Source: Pegoplata infirma
Lineage: Eukaryota; Arthropoda; Insecta; Diptera; Anthomyiidae
NCBI GenBank assembly: GCA_963921195.1
Contig: CAWUER010000533.1
Coordinates: 37,181-101,180, forward strand
Reading direction: 5' to 3'
Length of the DNA: 64,000 nucleotides
Shown here: one piece after another, positions 23,487 through 34,400 of the stretch
Numbering within the stretch: position 1 is the first letter of the stretch
How the letters are laid out: each line of letters begins with the position of its first letter
Program-made: the position numbers and the translations under genes
The notes under the pieces: model-generated
The model's database searches: none
What the model was told of the DNA's origin: nothing
What the model saw: only the letters and a program-made list of their open reading frames with translations

Positions 23487-24909
23487 AGAAAAATGTAGAT
23501 CACAGCGAAAAAATGTATCAACTAAGAGCGTATGTTTCTCCCCCGCTTTTTTTTTTTTTATAGAATAATTAAAAAAAATTGGAACAAAAGTCAGAAGAAC
23601 AACTAAACTTCGATTATATATTTTTAAAAGTCAACTTTGACAATTAAGAATAATCTCCAAATGTCGAAAAATTGTTTTTAAAATTTTTGAACAAAAAAAA
23701 ATCTTTGAAATGGTGCCGAAGTGAGCATAAAACTTTTCGGCTAACCAAGAGTGATAAAATTTAAATATTACAAAAAAAAAAATTGATTCGTGGCAAAAAG
23801 ATGCGGTATGCAAAATGCAACAAATGAGCACGACAAATCGCACAACTTATCAAACCAAAAAACATAAATTTTTGTTCAAAATTCAGTGAATTATATGAAG
23901 CCAACAAATTATTTACGCAAACAAATAGATTGTTTAAAAAATCTTTCAAACTTTTTACTGTTTTTACGAAGTTCACTCGGAAAGATTGAGTAATCCTTGA
24001 TTTTCGGATTTTAACAAAAAAAGTTAAATTAAAAATTTAAAAAAAATTTTGCAACTATCAAACCAATAGTAAAAAAAACTGATTTGTTAAAAAAAATAAA
24101 TAGGAGTAGAAATGTTTTAACTTTTAGCAAAAATTTTCTGTAATTCGATTTCGAGAAAAAAATAAATAATTGTGAATTTTTCTCAAATTTCTACAGAAAT
24201 TTTGTAAAAAAAAAATGTCGCAAATTTTCGAGTTTCCCAAAAAAAAAATATAAAAAATTTATTATTAGAAAAAATAAAATTTTATTTCAAATCACAAGCA
24301 AAATTCAAATAAAAAGCAATTAAAAAAAGGTTTAACAAATTTATGATCTTCTTTTCTTTTAATTATTTATGGTTCTTCTTCTTTTTTTTCGTTTTCTATT
24401 TAGCGGTTAAAATGCTTTCAAAAATTTCGGATGAGAAATCAAAAAGTTTTCATAAGAAAAGAAATGCATAAAAAAAAGAAATCAAATAACTTCACTTTTA
24501 AAATAAATTCTAATGATATTCAAATAAAGTATGTAGTAATATAAATTGCGTAAACTTTGAATTTCCGGTAAGTATATTGATTTTATTCACTGACGGACAA
24601 AAATTTTTGGGTGTTAATTAGAACTATTTAAATTTTTCGAGTGTAAATATTTTACACAAAAAAAATATTTTAGAGTTCATTGACCCTATACTGACTGGAA
24701 TAGTATTTACAAAAGGAGAATATTCCTGTTGCACAGCTGTTTTTCTTTTCTTTAAGTTTTTTCCCCTTTTGCCCTAAACTCTTGGAAAAAATAACAAATT
24801 TCTCAACAAATCAACGAACCAATACAACCAATAATTTGTTGAGATGAAAGAGTTGCAGCAATAGAAAAAACTATGATGAAAAAACAACTAAGAGAAAAGA
24901 TCAGTGTGT
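23487..24909. other. A+T-rich BEL leader DNA, left part
   Basis: No coding potential. Dominated by A and T runs. No inverted repeats that would mark another insertion were seen. Confidence 0.5.
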
Positions 24910-24917
24910 GAAATGTT

Positions 24918-27180
24918 CAGTGTTGCCACCTCATGTGTAATTACACATATCATGTGTAATCTTTTTTTTCATGTGTAGCCCATGTGTAATTGGCTGCATG
25001 TGTAATTCATGTGTAATTTAAAATTTTTACGTTTTTGAGCAATTTTTTTTTTTTATAATTTGTTGTAATTTATTTTACCCTCCACTTATTGTTATGACTC
25101 TTCGAAATATCGATCTAAGACGACATATCGTCGCTGCTCCGTCGTAATTTGGTATGTGTTTTTAATGAAGTTTTCAAGAGAGCAAAAAAAACCGTTTTAT
25201 TTTGTGATTTTGCCATATTTTATAAAAGTCAAGCGGCTTTAAAATACATAAAGATGTTTTATATATGTGTACCACAAAAAAAAGAATGATTTTTTAGCTA
25301 AAACGAAGATATTAACGAATTACATAAAAAACTACACATAACACATTTTGTTGGAACATTTTTGGTATTATTTTTTTTATTTTTGGACATTTTTATACAC
25401 ATGACCGTTTTTGTTCAAAGAACTTAAGTTATAAAATTTGATAATAGTGCAAAAAATTGTAATATTCATTAAAGTGATAGTAAATACACTTTTAAATCCC
25501 ATATTTTGTACAAATCTGCATCCAAGTGCTGAGTTGCTCAATGAATTTTGTTTTTTTTTAGCGAAAAAATTTTACTTAAAAAAATGTTACTGAAATTTGT
25601 GCCATGAGATCTGACCATCATTTCTATATAATTGGGGCATGCTAATTTCAATGGTGAAGTCCGTTTTTGAATCAACAGTTTTCATGGAAATCATCGTTAA
25701 AGTTATGCACATTTTGTTGCAGTTTTTTTTATTAAAAAAATTCTTCTTTTACAAATGCAAATTTGTTTGGTATGGGAAATGGGGATTAGACTCATAACGA
25801 TATAATAGTACATATTTGGATAAAAATTTTTGAGTTAAAATGGTAAAAATCGCAATTTTTATGATATTTTAATAATTTAGCGTTTTTTTTTTGCAACCCT
25901 ATAATTATTTTTCCGAATTGATTTCATGTGTATGAAAAGACTAAAGTATGTAATTAATTTCTGCAAAAAAACTGTTTAACATATAACTTTTTTTGAAAAT
26001 CGCGAAAAATCGTTTTTTTTATAATGGCATCCCTTTAAAATGTAATCTCATACTTCATTTTTTAGTATAGTATGTAAGCATGCCTAAAACCCTTATGTTA
26101 AAAATTTTAAGCAAAAATGTTAATAATTGCAAAAGTTTTCTTAGCAAAAACTGGTTTTAAACTACACATACCACTTTTTTTTGAAACATTTACATATGGA
26201 TTTCACATAGCTACTTTTGCTAACTTCCAAACCATTCAAGATATCGCTAAACGGTTTAGTGGGCAGACGGATGCCCTATAGAGGTTTCATATTATGCAAT
26301 AAAAAAAAATCCAAAAATGTCACATACCAAATCACGACGGAGCAGCGACGATATATTTATGATTTTTCAGCAAATTCGGTTAAGAAGTTATGAGCAAAAA
26401 CTCAAAAAATGTTTAAACTCCGCAATAAAATATTCCCAGAAAAAAAGCAAACTTTTAGAAGATTTTTCTGCAGAAATGGATATTTTAACAAAATTCTCTA
26501 TTGGGCTTTCAGTTTAATAAAGAAACTTTTAGCAGATTCTTCTGCAAAAATGGATATTTTAACAAAATTCTCTGTCATTCAGTTCTTAAAAATAGTAGAA
26601 AATTTTCGGAATTTTACTAATTCTGTTAGCTGAGTTTACAAAAATATTTTTGTGAACATTTGAGCTGATTATTTTGTAATTTTACAGATTTTTTTTTTAT
26701 TTTAGTGAAATCGTTAAAAATTGCCAAAATTAAAAAATAGCAGATTATTTGGCTAATTTTACAAAAATTTTTAGTTATCATTAGTTTTTTCAAAGTTTTA
26801 ATTAAAAAAAATTATTTAAAAACAGCATAACTAAAAAAATTTACGATATGAATAAAAAAACCGTTTTTTGTCTTTAAAATTCAACAATTTTTTTCTTCTG
26901 ATTTGACTTAGATTATCCAGACAGAAATTTTGCAAAAAACGATAAATCGTTGGGTTTTTTGAGCAGTAAAAACCAGACTTAGGGCGGACTACCCAATGTC
27001 CAGTAAGCTGCTAACTATCGATTTAACAAAGTCTTATACCATAATAGACAGATTTAATCGTTATGTTTTGAAAATTTACAAAAAAACGGTATTTAAAAAA
27101 AAGCATGTGTAATTCGTGATTTCATGTGTAATTTTCGGATGATCCATGTGTAATTACCGATTTTGTTGGTGGCAACACTG
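24918..27180. mobile_element. Non-autonomous hAT-like element, 2.26 kb
   Basis: 13-bp perfect terminal inverted repeats, CAGTGTTGCCACC at 24918-24930 and its reverse complement at 27168-27180. An exact 8-bp target duplication GAAATGTT lies outside both (24910-24917 and 27181-27188). The CAGTG start and 8-bp duplication are hallmarks of hAT elements. No transposase frame is present. The word CATGTGTAATT and close variants occur six times just inside the left end and three times just inside the right end, all in the same orientation. Such subterminal repeats bind hAT transposase in known elements, but the role here is inferred. A 34-bp inverted repeat lies inside (25125 and 26321). Confidence 0.88.
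25125..26354. repeat. Internal 34-bp inverted repeat pair
   Basis: 25125-25158 and 26321-26354 are inverted copies with one mismatch, containing TCGCTGCTCCGTCGT and ATTTGGTATGTG. The 1.2 kb between is A+T-rich and non-coding. It could be an older foldback element nested in the hAT-like element or an internal duplication. No target duplication was seen. Confidence 0.6.
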
Positions 27181-27188
27181 GAAATGTT

Positions 27189-27970
27189 TTAAATATTTCC
27201 CCTCCAATGTAGGTATGTATGTATGTGTGTTGCTGTAACGATCAGAGATGGTACAGTTAGTACGGATAGTACTTTTTAAAGTTGTTCAATTCGAAAGAAA
27301 AAAAAAATAAATTTACTTTAATAATCTTCTACAACAAATTTAAATCGCTATAAAGTAAAGATAAATTCGGATTGGATTATCAGAAAAGTAAAAATGAGCA
27401 ATTGATGTAAAAATCACGGAAAAAAAAAATTTTATTAAAGTGAAAATACAAAATTACGATTTTCCATTTTCTTTTTTCCTTTTTAGATTCTGTACCCGTT
27501 TAGTTTTAAAATTAAATTTATAGTATGTTAAATTATCTCTGCTGGTCGGCGTTGTGTGTATGGAAATAACACAAATCTGAACCTATGTTGATATGTATGT
27601 TCACAAAAAAAAAATCGATCAATCGATTAAAATCGATCAGCAAAAAAAAACGGTGATGAAAGGGTTAATAAAGATATTAAGTATTATTTTTGAATCTTTT
27701 TGAAATTATGTTTGGCCCTGTTAAGAAAAAATTTCCCTTTGAAATTTTGTTAAGATCTTCACCAGTAATTTTTTTTTTTTTTTGTTTTCAAGCGGGTACT
27801 ATAAAATTAGTTGGTTGCAGATGCTATCAAATCAAATTTTACGTCAATAACAATGGAATTGTGATACCTCTTCATCTATGTAATTAGTTAAAAAAAAGTA
27901 CAATTTTTACCCAATTTAGTACCACTCTCTAAACACAAATTATCATCCCTGATGAAATAAGCAAATGCAA
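27189..27970. other. BEL leader DNA between nested elements
   Basis: Non-coding, A+T-rich, with a short GTATGTATGTATGTGTGT run at about 27214 and a CGATCAATCGAT-type palindrome near 27615. Nothing else recognised. Confidence 0.45.
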
Positions 27971-28780
27971 CCCAGCAAACAAATAATCAGTCAGTTGATT
28001 ATGAGGAAAAACGATTAAAATGTTGAGGAATGAAAAAAAAAATATTATATATGGATTTGTGTACATGCGTTATAGTGGCTAAATGGCGATATAGCGGCTA
28101 TCGTATGTGTACACACAATATTTGTGTTAAGTAAATCAACGGATTAGTAAAAAAAAGATTTAGAAAGTCACTTAAGCTCTGTTTACTTTGGAATTTAACT
28201 ATTTCCTCTTCGACCCTTAATGGTTGACTTTTACAAATAAAGTAAAACGATGGGCACAGTTATAATATGGTATTATTAAACAAAAATTTTAACAAATTTT
28301 TGTAATGAATGTGAGGCACAATGGCTTTTGAAAATCGCTTAAAGCCTGGCAATCTCAGAATTGAAACTTTATCTATTTTTTTCCGATTTTTATTCCAAAA
28401 GTGTAACCTTATATGTTAAAATATGGTTAATTTTTTTTTTTTTTAAAAAGTAGTTTTGGTTTGTTATAACTAACTAATCTCTTCGAGTGTATAACTATTT
28501 AGACGATAATTTTCTCCTTATTGGAAATAAAGAAAAAAAATAAATAGATAGGCATAAACGACTTCGATGTGCGGTATGATAGATTAAACGGCTGACTACA
28601 TGGACTGTACTGTAAAACTGAGTAAAGCGGTCTCGAGACCGAGATTTGGAATATGTATTAACTGAATATATCAAATATATAACCGAATACCGATGGCGAA
28701 AATGGTTTCCTTTCGCATGTATCTTATTTCAATATCGACCACAATTGTAAATTGCAAATCGCCTGCAATTGTTTGCTGGG
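27971..28780. mobile_element. MITE-like element with CCCAGCAAACAA ends
   Basis: 12-bp terminal inverted repeat CCCAGCAAACAA at 27971-27982 and inverted at 28769-28780, 810 bp overall, non-coding. It shares the CCCAGCA terminus and size with the element at 29328-30132. No clear target duplication flanks it, so the superfamily is unassigned and the call is moderate. Confidence 0.5.
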
Positions 28781-29327
28781 ATTTTGTTGGAATAAAACAC
28801 ACTCAACGAAATTTGGACGGTAAAATCAAATAAATGAACTAGATTTAAATTTTATTGAACAACAATGATATGATACGAATGCAAATCGTATTTTTTTCTA
28901 AACGAAAGTTTAGTTCTTCTTTTCTTAACGACCAGTAAGATAATTGTCGATTTATAGTCTTCGACCAATATTTTCGTTCGGGTGTATATTTTCTAAGTGG
29001 AAAAAACCAGCAGTTTGTTCATAATATTGGAAAAAAGAGTAATAACAGAACAAATGGAACTTTACAGCGATAGTTAATTCTTTAAAAAAAGCTGTTTTCT
29101 CCTTTTAAGGGGAAACGAATAAAAGAGAGGAATTAGTGTGTTGGTGGAGTTACAATAGTGTGTCGTAAGTATGATGAGTGACTCTTACTAGTTGTAAGAG
29201 TGTGTTGAATAGGAGTCTGTAAGACAAATTTTAAGGGATAACTAAAGAGGTTTTTATAATAAACTCTTTTCAATTGAACTTTTAAATGTAGCTTTTAGAA
29301 AAGTTAGCAGGGGAATTTAAGCAATAT
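28781..29327. other. BEL leader DNA between two CCCAGCA elements
   Basis: Non-coding A+T-rich sequence. No motif recognised. Confidence 0.45.
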
Positions 29328-30132
29328 CCCAGCAGAAATAAATCGAGATTTTGGCGACACAGCATCTGTTTATAGCATACCGTAGCGCATCCAAAGAGCG
29401 CTCTTAGGGATGCAGTAAAAGGAAGGGGAAAAAATTTTAATTTTTTTTTAAGATTTTTTATATAAAACTTATAATGTGTAATTATTTTTTGATAAAATTT
29501 CACACTTGCTTTCCTTTTTAATATTTTTAACGCTTTTTGAATAAACATGAGTTTTAGACAAAGACACATGATTTGACTGCATCATTATTGCGCATTAATC
29601 AGCGCTGCAAAGAGCGCTTCAATCATAGCATCTTTGACCGCTGTTCCCAAAAAAAATCCTATAAAAATGTGAAAATGAAAATTTCCGATATTTTTTTGAT
29701 GTTCACTTCCGATTTTTTTTTTTTTTTCATTTTGTTTCACATAAATAAAGTTTTGTAAAGTAAAACGAATGAATTTTTTTGTTATATTTTTTTAAATTTT
29801 AGTTATTTGATTTCAACTTTGAATTTACAGCATCTTTATTCTGCTTAAATCAGCTCTACAAAGATACATGAATTCACTGCATCTTTAATCTGCTTAAATC
29901 AGCGCTAAAAAGATACATGAATTTACAGCATCTTTATTCTGCTTAAATCAGCGCTCTAAAGACACGTGATTTCAGTGCATCTAAAGAGCGCTGTTTCTGT
30001 GTATCCAACTAGCGCTCTAAAGTGGGACATCGCCTTAGGGAATCATGCATGAATTCAGCGCAATTGGATGCGCTCCTTTACTCAAGTTCCCCTTCCAAAA
30101 GCTGCTGAACGTTCAGCAAAATTTCTGCTGGG
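29328..30132. mobile_element. MITE-like element with CCCAGCAGAAAT ends
   Basis: 12-bp inverted repeats CCCAGCAGAAAT (29328-29339) and inverted at 30121-30132, 805 bp. It is non-coding and contains many AGCGCT and GCATC words, three 49-bp tandem units (29828-29974), and a 14-bp perfect palindrome GCTGAACGTTCAGC near 30102. The only flanking match is AT, so the target duplication is unproven. Confidence 0.55.
29828..29974. repeat. Three 49-bp tandem units
   Basis: Units start at 29828, 29877 and 29926, each running GCATCTTTA-TCTGCTTAAAT, then a CAGCGCT-type word, AAAGA and ATGAATT or a variant. A partial fourth unit follows at 29975, and a diverged unit lies at about 29575-29640. Confidence 0.8.
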
Positions 30133-30976
30133 ATGTGTGGGTGTGTGTTTATAAATAAAAATATGAGAGATTTAAAGATTTCTTTCAAACAAAAAAAAGG
30201 TTCCTGAAATAAGGGAATAAATATTTAATCATACATGTTCATATTTTGTCATGATCTGAAATAAAAAACGCGGGATTCTATTCGAGCATGTTCGATTGTA
30301 TGACAAACCACAAAGAAAAAAATTAAACCCTACTAATGCGAAAAAAAAACTAACACTTTCTTAAAAATTTGTCAAAAAAGTATTATCTCGACTTTTTCAC
30401 TTTTTGGAGACACTTTTTTGGACACAAACTAATATTGGATTAAACTTACGCGACAGAAAAGTGGATGGATACAAACTCTCTGGTTGATGGATGGACTTTC
30501 TTGGCAGAAATTATCACCTTTTTTCAGCACTTTTTCACTAAACAATTATTTTAATTTGTGGGATTTTTTTCCTTTTGACTTTAGCACTTTCTTCTTTTGC
30601 TGATCTTCTGTTGTTTTGTTTTTTAGTTAAATTTGTTATATGTACTTTCAATTTTGTGTTTTAATTTTTTATTTGTAAAATTTGCAAAAAAAAATTATTA
30701 AATGTTGGATTCTACTTTACGTTGGCTACAGCGTGGTGTAGCAATAAAACAAAAAAAATAAGAATTAAAGAGTTTGAACAAAAACCTATCAGTTGCACTA
30801 TCAAACGAATATATGTATAGAAAAAAAAGCAAAATCACAAACTTACTGATTTTGATGCTTTTGATGAGTGTAACTGGATGTTGTTGTTGATTTGGTTGAT
30901 GGTAAGATCTTCAATTAAGCAGAATTCTCAGAGCTTTTTATTCCCACTGGATGTATCAGGTTCGATATGGACCAAA
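30133..30976. other. BEL 5' leader next to the LTR
   Basis: Non-coding leader on the minus strand. It contains the candidate splice donor (30841-30846) and the primer site beside the LTR. The rest is A+T-rich with no recognised motif. Confidence 0.5.
30959..30974 (-). promoter_or_regulatory. Possible primer-binding site of the BEL element
   Basis: In sense, two bases after the 5' LTR the sequence reads TGGTCCATATCGAACC. The initial TGG pairs with the CCA tail of a tRNA, and the position is right. I cannot match the remaining bases to a specific fly tRNA, so the primer is unidentified. Confidence 0.35.
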
Positions 30977-31404
30977 TGTTTGGGTGAATCTATGGAGTGA
31001 TGTGGATTAGAACTCTGAGCACGAATAAAAATCAACAGATGATTTTTATTGCTCAATTGTGGAAAAAACAAAATATCCCAATTAGAAAAATATGGAAAGA
31101 AAAAAGACAAAGTTTGGATTTAGGAAAAAAATTGATATTTTATTCAACGAGATGACAGATCTTACCAGTCGCTATGGATGCTAGAACAATAAGAAGCTTA
31201 GAAACTACGTTAGAAACCGGAAAAGAGTATCTATGACATTGACAGCTAATTTAGGCTTTAATGGAGTGAAAGAGATAGAAAGTAATTTCTTTAACTTTCT
31301 ACCTTTCATATTTTGTAGCCTTGATATATGTATCAACGAGGAATTTAAGGATTTTATTGACGGAATTAATGGGAAAAGACTATTAGGACTTTTTGACATT
31401 AACA
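30977..31404 (-). repeat. BEL 5' LTR
   Basis: 428 bp, four substitutions from 12139-12566, TG...CA. It is followed directly by satellite ATACTAAAA. As the right-hand LTR of a minus-strand element it should contain the promoter. No TATA box was confidently placed. Confidence 0.96.
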
Positions 31405-34400
31405 ATACTAAAATACTAAAATACTAAAATACTAAAATACTAAAATACTAAAATACTAAAATACTAAAATACTAAAATACTAAAATACTAAAATACTAAA
31501 ATACTAAAATACTAAAATACTAAAATACTAAAATACTAAAATACTAAAATACTAAAATACTAAAATACTAAAATACTAAAATACTAAAATACTAAAATAC
31601 TAAAATACTAAAATACTAAAATACTAAAATACTAAAATACTAAAATACTAAAATACTAAAATACTAAAATACTAAAATACTAAAATACTAAAATACTAAA
31701 ATACTAAAATACTAAAATACTAAAATACTAAAATACTAAAATACTAAAATACTAAAATACTAAAATACTAAAATACTAAAATACTAAAATACTAAAATAC
31801 TAAAATACTAAAATACTAAAATACTAAAATACTAAAATACTAAAATACTAAAATACTAAAATACTAAAATACTAAAATACTAAAATACTAAAATACTAAA
31901 ATACTAAAATACTAAAATACTAAAATACTAAAATACTAAAATACTAAAATACTAAAATACTAAAATACTAAAATACTAAAATACTAAAATACTAAAATAC
32001 TAAAATACTAAAATACTAAAATACTAAAATACTAAAATACTAAAATACTAAAATACTAAAATACTAAAATACTAAAATACTAAAATACTAAAATACTAAA
32101 ATACTAAAATACTAAAATACTAAAATACTAAAATACTAAAATACTAAAATACTAAAATACTAAAATACTAAAATACTAAAATACTAAAATACTAAAATAC
32201 TAAAATACTAAAATACTAAAATACTAAAATACTAAAATACTAAAATACTAAAATACTAAAATACTAAAATACTAAAATACTAAAATACTAAAATACTAAA
32301 ATACTAAAATACTAAAATACTAAAATACTAAAATACTAAAATACTAAAATACTAAAATACTAAAATACTAAAATACTAAAATACTAAAATACTAAAATAC
32401 TAAAATACTAAAATACTAAAATACTAAAATACTAAAATACTAAAATACTAAAATACTAAAATACTAAAATACTAAAATACTAAAATACTAAAATACTAAA
32501 ATACTAAAATACTAAAATACTAAAATACTAAAATACTAAAATACTAAAATACTAAAATACTAAAATACTAAAATACTAAAATACTAAAATACTAAAATAC
32601 TAAAATACTAAAATACTAAAATACTAAAATACTAAAATACTAAAATACTAAAATACTAAAATACTAAAATACTAAAATACTAAAATACTAAAATACTAAA
32701 ATACTAAAATACTAAAATACTAAAATACTAAAATACTAAAATACTAAAATACTAAAATACTAAAATACTAAAATACTAAAATACTAAAATACTAAAATAC
32801 TAAAATACTAAAATACTAAAATACTAAAATACTAAAATACTAAAATACTAAAATACTAAAATACTAAAATACTAAAATACTAAAATACTAAAATACTAAA
32901 ATACTAAAATACAATACTAAAATACTAAAATACTAAAATACTAAAATACTAAATACTAAAATACTAAAATACTAAAATACTAAAATACTAAAATACTAAA
33001 ATACTAAAATACTAAAATACTAAAATACTAAAATACTAAAATACTAAAATACTAAAATACTAAAATACTAAAATACTAAAATACTAAAATACTAAAATAC
33101 TAAAATACTAAAATACTAAAATACTAAAATACTAAAATACTAAAATACTAAAATACTAAAATACTAAAATACTAAAATACTAAAATACTAAAATACTAAA
33201 ATACTAAAATACTAAAATACTAAAATACTAAAATACTAAAATACTAAAATACTAAAATACTAAAATACTAAAATACTAAAATACTAAAATACTAAAATAC
33301 TAAAATACTAAAATACTAAAATACTAAAATACTAAAATACTAAAATACTAAAATACTAAAATACTAAAATACTAAAATACTAAAATACTAAAATACTAAA
33401 ATACTAAAATACTAAAATACTAAAATACTAAAATACTAAAATACTAAAATACTAAAATACTAAAATACTAAAATACTAAAATACTAAAATACTAAAATAC
33501 TAAAATACTAAAATACTAAAATACTAAAATACTAAAATACTAAAATACTAAAATACTAAAATACTAAAATACTAAAATACTAAAATACTAAAATACTAAA
33601 ATACTAAAATACTAAAATACTAAAATACTAAAATACTAAAATACTAAAATACTAAAATACTAAAATACTAAAATACTAAAATACTAAAATACTAAAATAC
33701 TAAAATACTAAAATACTAAAATACTAAAATACTAAAATACTAAAATACTAAAATACTAAAATACTAAAATACTAAAATACTAAAATACTAAAATACTAAA
33801 ATACTAAAATACTAAAATACTAAAATACTAAAATACTAAAATACTAAAATACTAAAATACTAAAATACTAAAATACTAAAATACTAAAATACTAAAATAC
33901 TAAAATACTAAAATACTAAAATACTAAAATACTAAAATACTAAAATACTAAAATACTAAAATACTAAAATACTAAAATACTAAAATACTAAAATACTAAA
34001 ATACTAAAATACTAAAATACTAAAATACTAAAATACTAAAATACTAAAATACTAAAATACTAAAATACTAAAATACTAAAATACTAAAATACTAAAATAC
34101 TAAAATACTAAAATACTAAAATACTAAAATACTAAAATACTAAAATACTAAAATACTAAAATACTAAAATACTAAAATACTAAAATACTAAAATACTAAA
34201 ATACTAAAATACTAAAATACTAAAATACTAAAATACTAAAATACTAAAATACTAAAATACTAAAATACTAAAATACTAAAATACTAAAATACTAAAATAC
34301 TAAAATACTAAAATACTAAAATACTAAAATACTAAAATACTAAAATACTAAAATACTAAAATACTAAAATACTAAAATACTAAAATACTAAAATACTAAA

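Larger units (their letters stand above)
23485..30846 (-). other. Candidate 7.4-kb leader intron of the BEL element
   Basis: In sense a consensus donor CA/GTAAGTTT occurs at 30846, about 130 nt after the 5' LTR, and a pyrimidine-rich acceptor ACATTTTTCTAG ends at 23485, 72 nt before the gag ATG. A second possible acceptor TCAG is at 23481. Between them lie only non-coding DNA and three other transposons. Splicing would give a short leader and would explain how these insertions are tolerated. No transcript evidence is available here. Confidence 0.45.
12139..31404 (-). mobile_element. BEL/Pao LTR retrotransposon, 19.3 kb, with nested insertions
   Basis: The element is bounded by 428-bp direct repeats beginning TG and ending CA on both strands and differing at 4 positions. 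Its 5-bp target duplication ATACT (12134-12138 and 31405-31409) lies within the TACTAAAA satellite. The genes read on the minus strand, so the 5' LTR is the right one. Order in sense: LTR, leader of about 7.5 kb with candidate intron, gag, protease, RT, RNase H, integrase, second ORF, purine-rich tract, LTR. Gag (DUF1759-like), protease and Pao-type RT (DUF1758 and Peptidase_A17-like) and the integrase end (DUF5641-like) identify BEL/Pao. Ordinary members are 6-9 kb. Here the excess is a 4.3-kb DNA transposon in integrase, a hAT-like element and two CCCAGCA elements in the leader. This copy is defective. Confidence 0.95.

Noticed and set aside
27244..27951. Another hAT-like element with CAGAGATGGTA and CAGGGATGATA ends
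   Set aside because: The ends match only imperfectly and the 8 bp outside them (GTAACGAT, ATGAAATA) do not match, so the boundaries are not supported.
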